Below are positions 22,480 to 35,021 of a stretch of DNA of 64,000 nt, piece after piece. Source of the stretch: Henckelia pumila (taxonomy: Eukaryota > Streptophyta > Magnoliopsida > Lamiales > Gesneriaceae); the NCBI RefSeq assembly GCF_033568475.1, contig NC_133122.1:112422289-112486288 (forward strand), written 5' to 3'. The notes below the pieces were generated by a model, which was not told the DNA's origin, searched no databases, and worked only from the letters and a program-made list of their open reading frames with translations. Both the position numbers and the translations under genes were made by a program. How positions within the stretch are numbered: position 1 is the stretch's first letter; the number at the start of each line of letters is the position of its first letter.

Positions 22480-25400
22480 ATGGTAGCGATTGAGATATCT
22501 CGTGTGCTAACCTTTGATTATCAGATGGGTCCTCGTCGAGTGATAAACAGAAACACACCACCAGTTATCCCTGCGACTGAACAAGCTAGCACTGAGGGTG
22601 ATCAGTTGGATGCTTCAGCAACTCCTATGGAAACCTTGCTGAAGAGATTTCAGTCGCTCAATCCGCCATTGTTGATGGGTTCAGAAAATCCAGTTGACTG
22701 TGAGAGTTGGTTGGATGATATGGATCAGTTGTTTGATTCCATTGACTACACAGATGACCGCCGAATCAGGTTAGTAATTCATCAGCTGCGTGGTGGTGCT
22801 AAGAGCTGGTGGATCATGACAAAGAAAGCATTTGAGAGTAGAGGTACAGAGGTTACTTGGACTCTTTTTAAATCTGAGTTTTATAAGCGGTTTTTCCCTA
22901 TCTCGTATCATAAGGATAAGGGAGCAGAGTTTGCAAATCTGAGGCAAGGGAATCTGAACATTGAAGAGTACGTGGCTAAGTTCGATAGTCTGTTGCGTTT
23001 TGCACCGCTAATTGCCGGAGATGAAGAAGCTAAGGCATATCAGTTCATCAACGGGTTGAACCCCGATGTCTTCACGTTGGTTAACACCAACAGGCCTAGC
23101 AACTTTGCGGATGCCATGAATTACGCAAAGGGAGCAGAAGCAGGCTTGTGGAGGCAAAGAGGTAATCAGGGGGCACCTCAGCAGCAGAGGCAGTATCAGA
23201 ACCAACCATCTCAGTACCAGAATCAGCCACCTCAACATCAGAACCAGCAGCAGAGGTATGAAGGTGGAAACAGTGGGGGAAACAGAAAGGATCAGTACAA
23301 GGCAAGAGGTAAACAGTTCAAGAGACAGGGGAACAGTTCGTCCAGTTCCAGTGGCTCGAAGCAATTCGGTTCAGGACCGAGTTCTGGGTCATCATCCTTG
23401 TACTGCAGCAAGTGTGGAGGAAGACACTCACCGGATCAGTGTGTGGGAGTCTTCGGCAATTGTAACACATGTCAGCAACCGGGACACTTCTCTAAAGTGT
23501 GCCCTCAACGTAATAGAGATAGAGCTCAGAGTGGGAGTTCGTCTAGACCTGCAGCTCAGCCGGAGAGGCAGTCGTCTGCAGTGCACTCTTTCCAACCCCA
23601 GCAACAGCAGAACAGACAGGGAGGTAGCTCTAGTGCAAATCAGCCTCCGAGACAGCAAGCACGAGTCTTTGCGTTGACAGAGGATCAGGCTCAGGCAGCA
23701 CCTGACGATGTCATAGCAGGTAACTGTTCGATTTTCGGTCATTCTGCTCATGTCTTGATAGATACAGGTGCTTCCCATTCCTTTATCTCTGAGAAATATG
23801 TGTTATTGCATGCTTTGCCAACTGAATTGTTGCCTACAGTAGTAGCTGTTACTTCACCTTTGGGTGGAGGAATTGTTTCTGTCCGACTAGTCAGGAACTG
23901 TGAATTTTGTTTCGAGGGGAATTTGTTAGAATTCGACTGTATTGTGCTTGGGTTGTCAGATTTTGATTGTATTGTCGGGATAGATGCTTTAACCAAGTAC
24001 AGGGCGACAGTTGATTGTTTTCTGAAGGTTGTCAGGTTCAGACCTGAAATGGCAGACGAGTGGAAATTCTTTGGTAAGGGTTCTCGATCTAGAATTCCTT
24101 TGATTTCAGTGTTATCTATGACTCGTTTGTTACAGAGAGGTGCAGAAGGATTTTTGGTTTATGCGGTTGATGTACTGAAATCTAGCCCAGCTTTGGTTGA
24201 CTTACCAGTGGTTAGAGATTTTGCTGATGTGTTTCCGGAAGATGTTCCTGGATTGCCACCCATTCGAGAGGTTGAATTCAGCATTGACTTAGTGCCAGGT
24301 ACTCAACCTATTTCAAAAGCTCCTTATCGTATGACACTTGTTGAATTGAGAGAGTTGAAGGAGCAGCTTGAGGATTTGATTTCCAAGGGATACATCAGAC
24401 CTAGTGTATCGCCTTGGGGTGCTCCTGTTCTATTCGTTCGGAAGAAGGATGGTTCTATGCGGCTCTGTATCGACTACCGTCAATTGAATCAGGCTACAGT
24501 TAAGAACAGGTATCCTTTACCCCGAATAGATGACTTGTTCGATCAACTGCAGGGTTCTTCTGTCTACTCTAAGATTGATCTGAGGTCAGGCTACCATCAG
24601 CTGAGAGTGCGAGAGGAAGATGTTCCTAAGACCGCATTCAGAACGAGGTATGGTCACTTTGAGTTTATAGTCATGCCGTTCGGTTTGACTAACGCTCCAG
24701 CTGTTTTTATGGGTTTGATGAACCGTATCTTTCAGCGTTATTTAGATGTGTTCGTCATTATTTTCATCGATGATATTCTTATCTACTCGAAGAACCGTAC
24801 TGACCATGCAGAGCACTTGAGAATCGTCTTGCAGATTTTGCGAGTTGAGAAGTTGTTTTCCAAGCTATCGAAATGCGAATTCTGGTTAGATCGAGTTGTC
24901 TTTCTCGGTCATATTATTTCTAAAGATGGGATTTCTGTCGATCCCAGCAAGATCGAAGCGGTTATGAATTGGCCTAGACCGACATCAGTACCTGAGATCT
25001 GAAGCTTCATGGGTTTAGCTGGTTATTACCGTCGTTTCATCGAGGGTTTCTCGTCTATTGCCAAGCCTATTACCCAGCTGACTCAGAAAAATGCGCCTTT
25101 TGTCTGGACTACAGATTGTGAGGCTAGCTTTGTTGATCTGAAGAGGAGACTGACCAGTGCTCCAATTCTTTCTATTCCGAAGGGTACTGGAGGTTTCACA
25201 GTGTATTGTGATGCTTCTAACTGAGGTTTGGGTTGTGTTCTTATGCAGCATAAGCATGTGATAGCGTATGCATCGAGGCAGCTGAAACCGCACGAGACTC
25301 GTTATCCGGTTCATGATCTTGAACTTGCAGCAATTGTATTTGCTTTGAAGATCTGGCGTCACTATCTTTATGGTGAGTCTTTCGAGATCTTTTCTGATCA

Positions 25401-27093
25401 TAAGAGTCTTAAGTACTTGTTTTCACAGGCAGAGCTGAATATGAGACAGAGAAGATGGTTAGATCTGTTGAAGGATTTCGACTGTGAGATCAAGTATTAT
25501 CCAGGGGTGTCGAATGCAGTTGCAGATGCCTTGAGCCGAAAGCTTTGTTCTTTATCTCTTTCAACTATCGGTGTTTCTCAGTTGGTCGATGATTGTTGCA
25601 CTGCTGGTTTAGAGTTTGAAACAGATAGGGAGACTATCAGAGTGTTTGCTATTCAAGCCGAGCCGGAATTGTTTGTTGCAATCAGAGAAGCACAGAAGTC
25701 TGAGCCGAGCATTCAGGTTTCGGTAGAGAAAGTCAGAACTGGGCATCAGTCAGAATTCCAGGTTAGAGATGACATTTTGTTTGTGAATAACCGTATTGTT
25801 GTGCCTGATATTTCGGAGTTGAGACAGCGTATTCTCCAAGAGGCTCATTGCAGTCGGTTTAGCGTTCATCCTGGAGGTCGTAAGATGTACAACGATCTGA
25901 AGAGTCAGTTCTGGTGGAAGAGAATGAAGGACGATGTTGCGAGATTTGTATCTCGGTGTTTGAACTGTCAGCAAGTGAAAGCAGAGCGGAAGCGACCAGG
26001 TGGTCTGTTGCACAGCCTATCTGTTCCTGAATGGAAATGGGATCACATTTCTATGGATTTTGTCACGAAGCTACCACGATCCGTTCGAGGATGCAATGCT
26101 ATTTGGGTAGTGATCGACCGATTGACGAAGTCCGCGTGTTTTATTCCGTACAGGATGACGTATCGCCATGATCAAATGGCTGAGTTGTATGTTAGCAATG
26201 TTGTGAGATTGCATGGTGTGCCGAAGTCGATCGTTTCAGACAGAGATCCTAGATTCACTTCTCACTTCTGGCACAGTCTTCAGGGGGCACTTGGTACTCG
26301 ATTGCATCTGAGTACAACTTATCATCCTCAGACAGATGGACAGTCAGAGCGGACTATTCAGACGTTGGAGGATATGCTGCGAGCGGTAGTGCTAGACTTT
26401 GGCACTAGTTGGCAGGATTTTTTGCCTCTTGTCGAGTTTTCTTACAACAACAGCTTCCAAGCGAGTATCGGTATGGCGCCTTTTGAGGCTTTGTATGGTA
26501 GAAAGTGCCGATCTCCGTTGTTTTGGGATGAATTGTCCGAGTCACCAGATTTGGGACCGGAGATGCTTAGAGATATGGTAGAGCAGGTTAAGATCATTCA
26601 GACCAGAATGAAGTCAGCTCAAGATAGACAGGCGAAGTATGTGAATGTCAGACGTCGACCTCTGAGTTTTGAGCAGGGAGACCGTGTATTCCTTAAGATT
26701 TCTCCGTTCAGAGGCACCGTCAGATTCGGTAAGAGAGGAAAGTTATCTCCGAGATTCATCGGTCCGTACGAGATTCTCGAGAAGATAGGCGATCTTGCCT
26801 ACAGACTTGCACTTCCTCCGTCTTTATCTGGTATTCACGACGTTTTTCACGTCTCTATGCTGCGAAAATATCATCCAGATCCTTCTCATATCCTTCAGCT
26901 TGATGAAGCCGAGTTAGACGAGACTCTGAGCTATTTTGAGCGACCGATTCAGATCCTTGATCGGAAAGAAAAGCAACTCAGGACCAAGTTGATTTCGTTA
27001 GTGAAAGTGCAGTGGAGCCGTCACGGAGTCGAGGAAGCGACTTGGGAGACAGAATCTGACATGAGACAACGTTTTCCAGAGTTGTTCGGATGA
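22480..27093 (+). pseudogene. gag-pol polyprotein of element H, two in-frame TGA stops
   Basis: One frame runs through gag, protease, reverse transcriptase, RNase H, integrase and chromodomain (about 1537 residues). Landmarks: a gag core; zinc knuckle [14 protein letters not shown] near residue 330; protease [10 protein letters not shown] near 427; RT with IDYRQLNQ and FIDDILIYS; RNase H with [13 protein letters not shown]; integrase with an HHCC region and DDE acids in MDFVTK, SDRDPRF and DGQSERT; and a C-terminal chromodomain ending in FPELFG. TGA stops at 25000-25002 (after the RT core) and 25222-25224 (start of RNase H) both fit C-to-T changes in CGA codons, as from deamination of methylated CpG. 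Otherwise open, so the damage is recent. The start may be 22480 or the second ATG at 22525. Confidence 0.9.
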
Positions 27094-27177
27094 CGTGAGT
27101 TCTTCTTACTGTCTTTTGATTCTTTATTCTATCTTTGAGTTGTGGTTCTCGTTGATTTCGAGGACGAAATCTCTTCT

Positions 27178-27191
27178 TAGTGGGGGAGAAT
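27178..27191 (+). other. Polypurine tract of element H
   Basis: TAGTGGGGGAGAAT directly before the 3' LTR, preceded by TTTCGAGGACGAAAT, the conserved chromovirus terminal motif. Confidence 0.85.
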
Positions 27192-29283
27192 TGTAACGCC
27201 CCGTTTTTATCTTAAATGAGTTTATTTGAGTTAATCGGAGATTGCAGAGTTCACGAGCCGACTTGATTTTGATCAGGGTCCTTTTTGCAAATTTTGGAAA
27301 TTTCAGGGACTAAAGTGCAAATTTGGAGTTTAATATATTATCTACACTTAGATTTGTAATTAAATCACTTCTCCTCCTCCACACAACCGAGCTCCACCAT
27401 TGAAGACACCTCCAACTTCTTCCAAGCTTTCTGATTTCAGTCTGAGCTCGATCCGTCCGTTAGAAATTAATTCTGAAGGCAGATTATCGATCACTGCAGT
27501 GAGAGCTCTGTTATATTGTAAGTATTTCTCCGATCGGATATGTTTTGTTTTTCGGAGGTTGTTAGAATCGATTTAGATTCTAGTATGTTGTTCTAGACAG
27601 AGTTCTGATCGTTTATTATCTGTCGGTTTTGAATTAGAGCGATGTCCGGATTTGTTATGATTTTTGGAAGCCATTTTCGAAAATCTTGGTTTTGAGATTT
27701 GTTGGGTTTGTCTTGTTGTTGTGGTTTTAGCATTGAATTGAGTTGATATCAGTATTGAACTGCTGTCTGCATTGCCGGTTTGTTCAGTTTATAGCCGTTA
27801 TGCCGTCGGTTTGAGTTTTGAGGGTTTCGAACCATTTTTGAGTTGTTGAACTTGGCTTGTAAGTTGGTCTTTGTTGTTGATCAATCTCTTGTATCTGAAC
27901 AGATTCGTTTGGAGTTGTCAAGCCCTGAGTTAGCAGCTGATTGATCGTTTCAGAGTTGGACGAAGATCGGTAATGAGATTTACCTTGATCCGTAGTTGTT
28001 GTTTAGATTGTATAGTTGTTGATACAATCTTTTGTTGTAGCTTTCCTGGAGTTGGAACTACTGCATTGAAAGGTAAAAGCAGTCATCGTAGCGGGATAGC
28101 ATACTCGGGACTGTTGGTTCTCGAGTTTCCCTTTTTAAATCACATATTGCATTGATACTTGTTCTAGCACGTGGAACTTGTAATTGTTGATTGATTGAGT
28201 TTTGTTATGTGGCTTATGTTTATGTTTCTGTTATGCATTCATCTTGAGCCTACTTTGATTTCAGCGGGCAGAACCGCCCTTTTTGTTAGACGTTTGGGAA
28301 CTATGATTGAGTGGCCTAGGTTGTAGTATTTCGCCTAGTGCTAGCATACTCATTATGGTTGCTCAAAGTCTAGAGGAGTGGGATACGTGGCACCACCTCG
28401 ATTGGGAGAGTCGGTGAGTCGTTACGTGATCTCATCCTCGGGATCCCAAAAGCAGAGCAATACTCCCGCGTTTATCAGAATCGATATCCTGGTTTTAAAG
28501 ACATGCATATCATTAACTTCGACTTGAATATGTGGTTTGATAGCATGTTGTATATTCATTACTTGATATGTTGCTTTTACTGGGATTATCATTCTCACCG
28601 GTTATCCGGCTGTTGCTTTGTTTTGTATGTGTACTTGGCAACAGGTGGGGCAGGAACAAGTCAGAAGAGGCATGGTTAGCTTCGAGGGCAAGTAGTAGAA
28701 GTGAGACTCGGTTTAGAAGTCTAATTAGCATGTTTATCTACTTTAAGATTGAAGCATGTTAGAACTCGAACTTGATATGTTTTGTTATTCGAATTAGTTT
28801 GTATTCGGATTGTAATCTGAAATCGAAGTATGTTGTTGTTGTATCGATTTAGACTTCTGGTTGTTTTTAGGCCTTCTGAAAGCATGACTTGTTATGGCAT
28901 GTTTCCCTACACCCTGTTATTGTAATTGTATTTGAAGGCATGTCGGACCAAGCGCGGAAATCCCTTTCCTTTTTCTGCAGCCTGAGCATTTCTGCCCAGG
29001 CCTTCCGCGCGCGGGCGAGGCGTTCCTCGCGCGCGCGCGAGGCCTCCGTTGGGCCTCTGAATGGTTTGCCCGCGCGCGCGCGAGCTTGGTACCTCGCGCG
29101 GGCGCGAGCCTTTGGTTGGTCTCGGGATCGTTTGCCCGCGCGCGCGCGAGCTTGGTTCCTCGCGCGGGCGCGGGCGTTTTAAAAAAAAAAAAAAAAAAAC
29201 TTTTGAATTGTTTTACTCTTGGATTCTTGTTCGCTTACTTGTTGTTTAATCCGAGATTAGTGGTTTAGAATCGAGGTCTCACA
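27192..29283 (+). repeat. 3' LTR of element H
   Basis: TGTAACGCCCCG ... GAGGTCTCACA, 2092 bp, followed by the TSD acgat. Confidence 0.92.
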
Positions 29284-30180
29284 ACGATGCACAGACGCCT
29301 TTATACCCTTCCTTTCTGATTTTTCTGCTCTAAATGACTCTCTTTCACCATCAAATATTTTACACTTGAAAAGAAATCATTCCTGGACAAGAAAACTTCA
29401 AAACTTGAAAAAGATTTGTCCCAAAAATTACCAACATCAAAATTTTGCAACTATGCTTCAAAATCCATAAAAACCTCAATACATTACACCTAGGACATCA
29501 GGAACACCTCACGCTTCATGTTTAAACATCATACTCATGAAATTTTACAAGACACATGCATTGATCATCATAAAACCACCTAGGGTTAAACCTTTAAAAT
29601 AGATATAGTCTTGAATGAGTTTCAAAACAGTAAAAACTTGCCTGATATATTTGATTGGAATTAACCTGGACAAAAGGATGATATAGCCTTGAGAATCGAA
29701 GAACCCTAGCCTGAGTTTGTAGTGATCGAGCGAGAGAGATTTTGAGTGAACGAAAATTGAAGCGTTCTAAAATGAGAGAAAGAAAAGAAATTGAACTATT
29801 TTTTTTGTGACTAATGGGCTTCCAACAAGGCCCATTAGTTACAATTAAAAGTTTTTAAAATTTTAACTATCTCAAATTAAAATACACTGCATCAACTTAA
29901 ACATTATTTAAATAAAATATTTTTCTTAACTCGTTTGGATGTAAGACTCGTTTCTACGACCCAGAATTAAATACAAACCTGAAAACATTAAAATCATAAC
30001 ACATCACATAAAATTCCAGGCATTAAAATAACTCACATAAATTCACATAACAATTAAACTTTTTGAAATAACATGCATTAAAACATATAATTAAAGTAAT
30101 TTATCGTGATTAAACTAGTGAAATTTTTGGACATTACAACTCTACCCTCCTTAAAAGAATTTCTTCCTCAAAATTCGACT

Positions 30181-32380
30181 TATCAAACAGCTCAGGATAG
30201 CGTGCTTGCATATCCTGCTCAGTTTCTCAGGTAGATTCCTCAACCAATTGGTTGTGCCATAGGACTTTCACCATTGGGATCTCTCTGTTCCTCAATCTAG
30301 GAACTTGTCTGTCCAAGATTTGAACAGGCATATCTTCGTAAGACAAGTCTGGTGTCCATTCCACTGATTCATGGCGAATAACATGCGAAGAATTCGCCAC
30401 ATACTTCCTCAACATGGAGATATTGAAAAAATTATGTACACCCTCCAAGTTTGGAGGTAGAGCTACTCGGTAATCTCGAGCCCCAACTTTCTCTAGGATA
30501 TCAAAAGGTCCTATATATATTGGACTCAATTTACCTCTCTTTCCAAATCTCAAGACACCCTTCCATGATGACACCTTCAAAAACACATGGTCACCAACTT
30601 CAAGCTCCAAATCCCTACGCCGTTGATCGGCATAACTCTTCTGTCAACTTTTAGCTGTCAAAATTATGTCTCTGATCTTGTCTATCAAATCCACTGTTTG
30701 AGTCACTATCTCCGGCCCCAAAACAACTCGCTCTCCAACTTCATCCCAATGCAACGGAGAAATGCCAACAGTTTCTTGATAACTATTGTTATAAGTGAAC
30801 TCCACTAAGGGCAATTTCGACTCCCAATTCCCTCCAAAGTCAATCATACAAGCCCTCAACATGTCTGTCTGAGGGTGGAAAGCTGTGCTGAAAGCTAACT
30901 TCATTCCCAAACCTCTGTGTAAACTTCCACAAAATTTCAAGGTGAACTTAGGATCTTTGTCAGACACTATTATCACTGGAACTCCATGAAATTTGACAAT
31001 TTCCCGAATATAGAGCTCTGCATACTGATTCATTAAGAGATTATTTCTGACAGGAAGAAAATGCACTGAATTCGTTAACCTGTCATCTATCACACAAATC
31101 GAGTTCATTCTTCGCGGTGTAATTGGAAATCCTACCACGAAATCCATAGTGACATCTTTCCACTTCCATGTGGGTATAGGAAACGGTTTCAAAAGTCATG
31201 CTGGTCTCTGGTGCTCAATCTTCACCTGCTGACATGTCAAACATTCACTCACAAATCTTACAATATTCTTCTTCATACCTGGCCACCAATATAAGGATTG
31301 CAGGTCCTTATACATCTTCGTACTCCCTGGATGAAGGGAATACGGAATAGTATGGGCTTCAGTCATCACCTCTACTCTCAGCGAGTCTACTGCTGGTACC
31401 CACATTCTACCTTTGCGATGAAAAATTCCATCCTTGATGGTATACAGTGTACCACCCTTAGCCTCATCTCTATTTCTCCACGCCATCAACTGTTCATTAG
31501 AAGCTTGACCTGCTCGAATTCTATCAAGCAAACTTGACACTACTGTTAAGGCTAATAGAGTGCATATCTCCATTGGTTCGGATACCTCCAAGTTCATCAG
31601 CTCTAAATCTGCAATTAACTCCTGTTGAACTATCAACTGGTTCAATGTCGCAAACTTGCGACTCAATGCATCTATTACTACATTAGCCTTACCTAGATGG
31701 TAGCTAATGTCACAGTCGTAGTCCTTCACCAATTCTAGCCATCTCCTCTATCTCATATTCAACTCCTTCTGAGTGAAAAAGTACTTTAGGCTCTTGTGGT
31801 CGGTCAAAATCTAGCACTTCTGACCATTCAAATAGTGTCTTCATAGCTTCAAAGTAAATACAACTGCAACCAACTCAAGATCATGCGTCAGGTAGTTTTT
31901 ATCATGAATCTACAGCTGTCTAGATGCATAAGCTATCATCTTATCATCCTGCATCAGAACAACCCTTAATCCACTCTTAGAAGCGTAAGTAAAAACCAAA
32001 AATTGACATGTGCCTTCTGGAATAGCTAGCACTGGTGCTGACATCAATCTTTCCTTCAACTCTGCAAAACTTTTCTCACACTGCTCTGACCACACAAACT
32101 TCATGCCTTTCCGGGTTAGAGATGTCAATGATAGAGAAATCTTGGAGAAATCTTGAATAAACCACCTGTAGTAGCCTGATAAACCCAAGAAACTCTGTAT
32201 CTCTGTAGCATTCTTTGGAGTAACCGAATTCCGAACTGCTTCTACCTTAGACAGATCCAACTCAATTCCCTTAGCTGAAACTATATGACCCAAAAATGCA
32301 ATTTTCTCAAGCCAAAATTCACACTTACTGAACTTTGCATACATCTGCTTCTCCTTCAGAATCTGCAACACCGTAGACAA
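30181..32380 (-). pseudogene. Broken pol of element G (RT end, RNase H, integrase, chromodomain)
   Basis: Minus-strand fragments in order: 32380-31910 (RT thumb: SKCEFWLEKIAFLGH, then FLGLSGYYRWFI), a stretch with stops through RNase H, 31732-31196 (RNase H end and HHCC zinc region, LTCQQVKIEHQRP), 31192-30644 (integrase core: MDFVVGFP, SDKDPKF; the glutamate segment is truncated after FHPQTD), and 30610-30227 (integrase C-terminus and chromodomain, ending in a premature stop after VEEST). The integrase lacks the segment after FHPQTD that normally carries the catalytic Glu. It is more decayed than H and B, as expected of the outermost element. Confidence 0.8.
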
Positions 32381-33062
32381 GTTGTGAGACCTAGGTTCTA
32401 AACAACTAATCTTGGATTAAACAACAATTAAGCATATAAGATCCAAGACTAAAAGTAAAAGAATTTTTTTTAAAAATGGGGTGCGCTCGGTCTGCTAAAA
32501 ACTGTAGACCGGGCGCCTCCAAAATCTCAGCCCTACTGTTCTGCTCAACAGGGGTTGCGCCCGGTCTGCTAAAAATAGCAGATCGAGCGCGGCCAAAACA
32601 TCAAACTTGCTGTTTTGCTCGGAAGGGGGGCGCTCGGTCTGCTATAAAATGTAGACCGTTCGCACCCTGCACCAGAACAACAAAACAGAAAACAACTTGC
32701 CAACTCAGACCAAAAGCCATTCAATACATCCAAAACATGATCATGCATTACAATCCCCGATTCTCCAAATAATACATGAGGTTCTAGAGTCTATCAGTTG
32801 CTCAGAAGATAGAACATGCAAAGACAACATTCTAACATAAGGCTCGCATATTCAATACAACATAAACAACGAAGTTCGAGATCTAAACATGTTTCAACAT
32901 AAACTAGATAGACATGCTGACACGACTTCTAAACCGAGTCTCACTAGTAGCTCTTCCTCTTGCTGCTAACCAGGTCTTCGCTGACTTGAACCTGCCCCAC
33001 ATGTTGCCAAGTACACATACAAAACAAAGCAACAGCCGGATAACTCCGGTGAGAAAGATATT
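32381..33062 (-). repeat. Element F: minus-strand LTR part, related to the LTR of H
   Basis: The minus-strand end CTAGGTCTCACA at 32381 matches the LTR end of H, and the stretch at 32920-33045 (complement of the tgtgtacttggcaac / ggtggggcagg / gagactcggtttagaag blocks) is clearly homologous. The five bases beyond the end, acttg on the minus strand, belong to the interrupted pol of G and would be the TSD. It is cut on the right by element C, so the rest lies outside the window. Three GCGCTCGGTCT/AGACCGGGCGC hairpins lie at 32483-32663. Confidence 0.75.
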
Positions 33063-33179
33063 TGTGGGGACCTCGGGTTGCTAATCTCATCTTAGGGCAA
33101 TTAATAATTAATAAACAATTAATCATGTATTTAAAAGAATCCTCAAACCAAATAAATTTTTTTTTAAAATATTGCACCT

Positions 33180-33357
33180 CGCTCGATCGGTAAAATCCTA
33201 CCGATCGAGCGGGCAAGGGATCTCATCCCTCGGGTCTAAGCAGATCTTGGCCTCGCTCGATTGGTCAAATCTTACCAATCGAGCGAGCAAGAAAAATAAA
33301 GTTTCTGCACAGCAATAACAGGCCTCGCTCGATCGGTGAAATCCTACCGATCGAGCG
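33180..33357 (-). repeat. Three covarying hairpins in the LTR of element C
   Basis: Three inverted repeats, each with perfect 12-base arms and an 8-base loop: 33180-33211 and 33326-33357 have arms CGCTCGATCGGT / ACCGATCGAGCG; 33254-33285 has CGCTCGATTGGT / ACCAATCGAGCG. The middle copy differs at one position in both arms so that pairing is kept. Spacing is about 72-74 bases. Confidence 0.85.
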
Positions 33358-33680
33358 GCCTCTCTGCAAAGAAAATTTGCAGAAATGTTTTGTGCTGTCA
33401 AGACTTGGATCAAAGCATAAATCCTCAACAAACATGGATTCTACACATGCTATAAAATCTGGAAATATGCATACATACATATATAAAGTCTCAAGCATCA
33501 ATCCATGCAGTTATTACATCAAACGGATAGTTGTAAAGGAATTAAAGCCATAGGCTACACAAAGTGTACTACAAGTCTTAAGTTCCATAACAAGTTTGAT
33601 GTTATCTAAGGTACATCATGTAGTAGCCCGTACCCTAATTGAGTAATTAAAGGATTAATGCTAATTAATTGAATTAGGTA

Positions 33681-33958
33681 TCGGACGGATCGGAAGCTCC
33701 GAAGGCACGATCGGAAGCTCCGAACAGGATCGGAAGCTCCGATGAGCGATCGGAGGCACCGATGTTATTACGTCAGGCATGACGTGTGGTTGGATCGGAA
33801 GCTCCGATCAGGACCGGAAGCTCCGATCACCCCTATCCGGAGTCAACAAGTGATATTTTGACACGTGGCAGATCAGGATCTTCGGAAGCTCCGATGACAG
33901 GATCGGACGTTCCGATCGAGGTTCGGACGTTCCGATCAAGGATCGGAAGTTCCGATCG
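33681..33958 (+). repeat. Array of TCGGA-N3-TCCGA inverted repeats upstream of the TATA box of element B
   Basis: About ten copies of GATCGGAAGCTCCGATC and variants with centres AGC, CGT or AGT; arms of 5-7 bases pair in nearly all copies. The array ends six bases before the TATA box, so it occupies U3. The 3' LTR copy is at 39623-39900. Confidence 0.85.
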
Positions 33959-33963
33959 TTGTC

Positions 33964-33971
33964 TATAAATA
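33964..33971 (+). promoter_or_regulatory. TATA box of element B LTR promoter
   Basis: TATAAATA about 345 bases into the LTR, directly after the hairpin array; the copy in the 3' LTR is at 39906-39913. The U3/R boundary would be about 30 bases downstream. Confidence 0.7.
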
Positions 33972-34960
33972 GAAGGCCGAGACTTCACTTTCATTTGCCA
34001 ATTCCGAGTTCTCCTTTCCTTTCTAGTCCTTTTGGAGCTGTTCTAGTCTTCTTAGGCTTGGTCCGGAGGTCAGAGAGGCGTTCGGTAGTCGTAGCGGAGT
34101 CGTGCCCAAGTTCTGGAGGCATCGACATCAAAGGGCTAACGACGGACGAAGGTATAGCTTTTGCTCCCTATAAATATTTAGGAGTATGCAATAGCTTAGT
34201 TAAGGCTTTTAGAGCACTTTAATGATAGTAGTATCATTTGGCAGTGTAGAGCAGACTATAGGCGTGGACCTAGAGTTGGTAGAGCTTGCACTGTTTTGAG
34301 GTACGGAAGTACTGTTCGAGATATCCTGACTGAGTATGCATGTATTATATGACTGCATGATTTATATGCCATGATATTATACTACATTCATTTGCATCTT
34401 GCTGTATCTCCTTCGAGATGTCTGTAGTAGGGTTGTACCCTATCCTGTTAGTGGATGGACTTCCATCGATTTGGGTCCGGCGTATCCACGGTTATCTCGG
34501 TATGGGAGCCACCTCCTGAAGCGATGGCACAGCGTGCTACATACCAGGGCCCGGTCTGTCTCTGTTATCTGATCCTTGACCTCGAGTCTATAGGAGTTCA
34601 TTTTTCATGCATGTATACTCATACTCTCGCACTGAGCGTTTTATGCTCACGTCTCGTACTCTGTATTTTTTGGACACCCTATTCCATGGGGCAGGTTTGC
34701 GATTGGACGAGGAGGGTGGATCCAGGAGGGGCTAGTCAGTGGTTGGCCAGCTGGAGCTTCGTCTAGGTTTTATTACTGTTGTTTGGGTTTATACAGCTAT
34801 TCGATTTGGTTGTATATTATTGGATAATTTCAGATTCCTTTACTTGGGATTGTATAATGTTATTGGATTCCGCAGTTTTATTCTGATATCTGTTTAATTA
34901 AGTTAATTGCATGCATAAGTTCTGTTTAGTAGGTGATCCGGGTAAGGGTCACTACATTTA

Positions 34961-34972
34961 TGGTATCAGAGC
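34961..34972 (+). other. Primer-binding site of element B
   Basis: TGGTATCAGAGC four bases after the 5' LTR; initiator tRNA-Met type. Confidence 0.9.
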
Positions 34973-35021
34973 ATGCAAAAGAATTCTTGGGATTTAGTCT
35001 CATCTTGAGGTATTTTTGTAG

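Larger units (their letters stand above)
20134..29283 (+). mobile_element. Element H: complete Ty3/gypsy chromovirus (Tekay/Del-like), 9.15 kb
   Basis: LTRs 20134-22221 and 27192-29283, tRNA-Met PBS, one gag-pol frame with two stop codons, polypurine tract, and a perfect TSD acgat (20129-20133 and 29284-29288). It is inserted in the LTR of element G. LTRs differ by about 14 substitutions by hand count (about 0.7%), plus a 6-bp difference in the GC repeat. The C-terminal chromodomain and long LTRs point to the Tekay/Del branch. Confidence 0.92.
15232..30138 (-). repeat. 3' LTR of element G, interrupted by three insertions
   Basis: Minus-strand start TGTAATGTCC at 30138 follows a purine tract; minus-strand end GGGACGTGACA is at 15232. 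LTR segments are 15232-15896, 16454-16561, 19701-20133 and 29284-30138. The segment at 20010-20130 carries GCTCGAGCGAG-rich sequence, this family's version of the GC-rich module. Confidence 0.75.
15232..32380 (-). mobile_element. Element G: minus-strand chromovirus, 3' LTR and part of pol, heavily interrupted
   Basis: Read on the minus strand: pol fragments (32380 down to about 30181), a polypurine tract (complement of 30139-30158), then a 3' LTR from 30138 down to 15232. The LTR is about 2 kb once the insertions (hAT MITE, 3.1-kb hAT element, element H) are removed. The pol is cut at 32380 by the LTR of element F. The 5' half lies beyond the window, past the other nested elements. Bases next to the LTR end (15227-15231) are taaag, a candidate TSD. 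Confidence 0.8.
33619..34956 (+). repeat. 5' LTR of element B
   Basis: TGTAGTAGCCCG ... GGGTCACTACA. Holds the hairpin array and TATA box described separately. The 60-, 87- and 103-aa ORFs occur in both LTRs and are not genes. Confidence 0.93.

Noticed and set aside
33180..33360. CRISPR-like array (regular repeats with spacers)
   Set aside because: Only three palindromes within a plant LTR, spacers are not unique and there are no cas genes.
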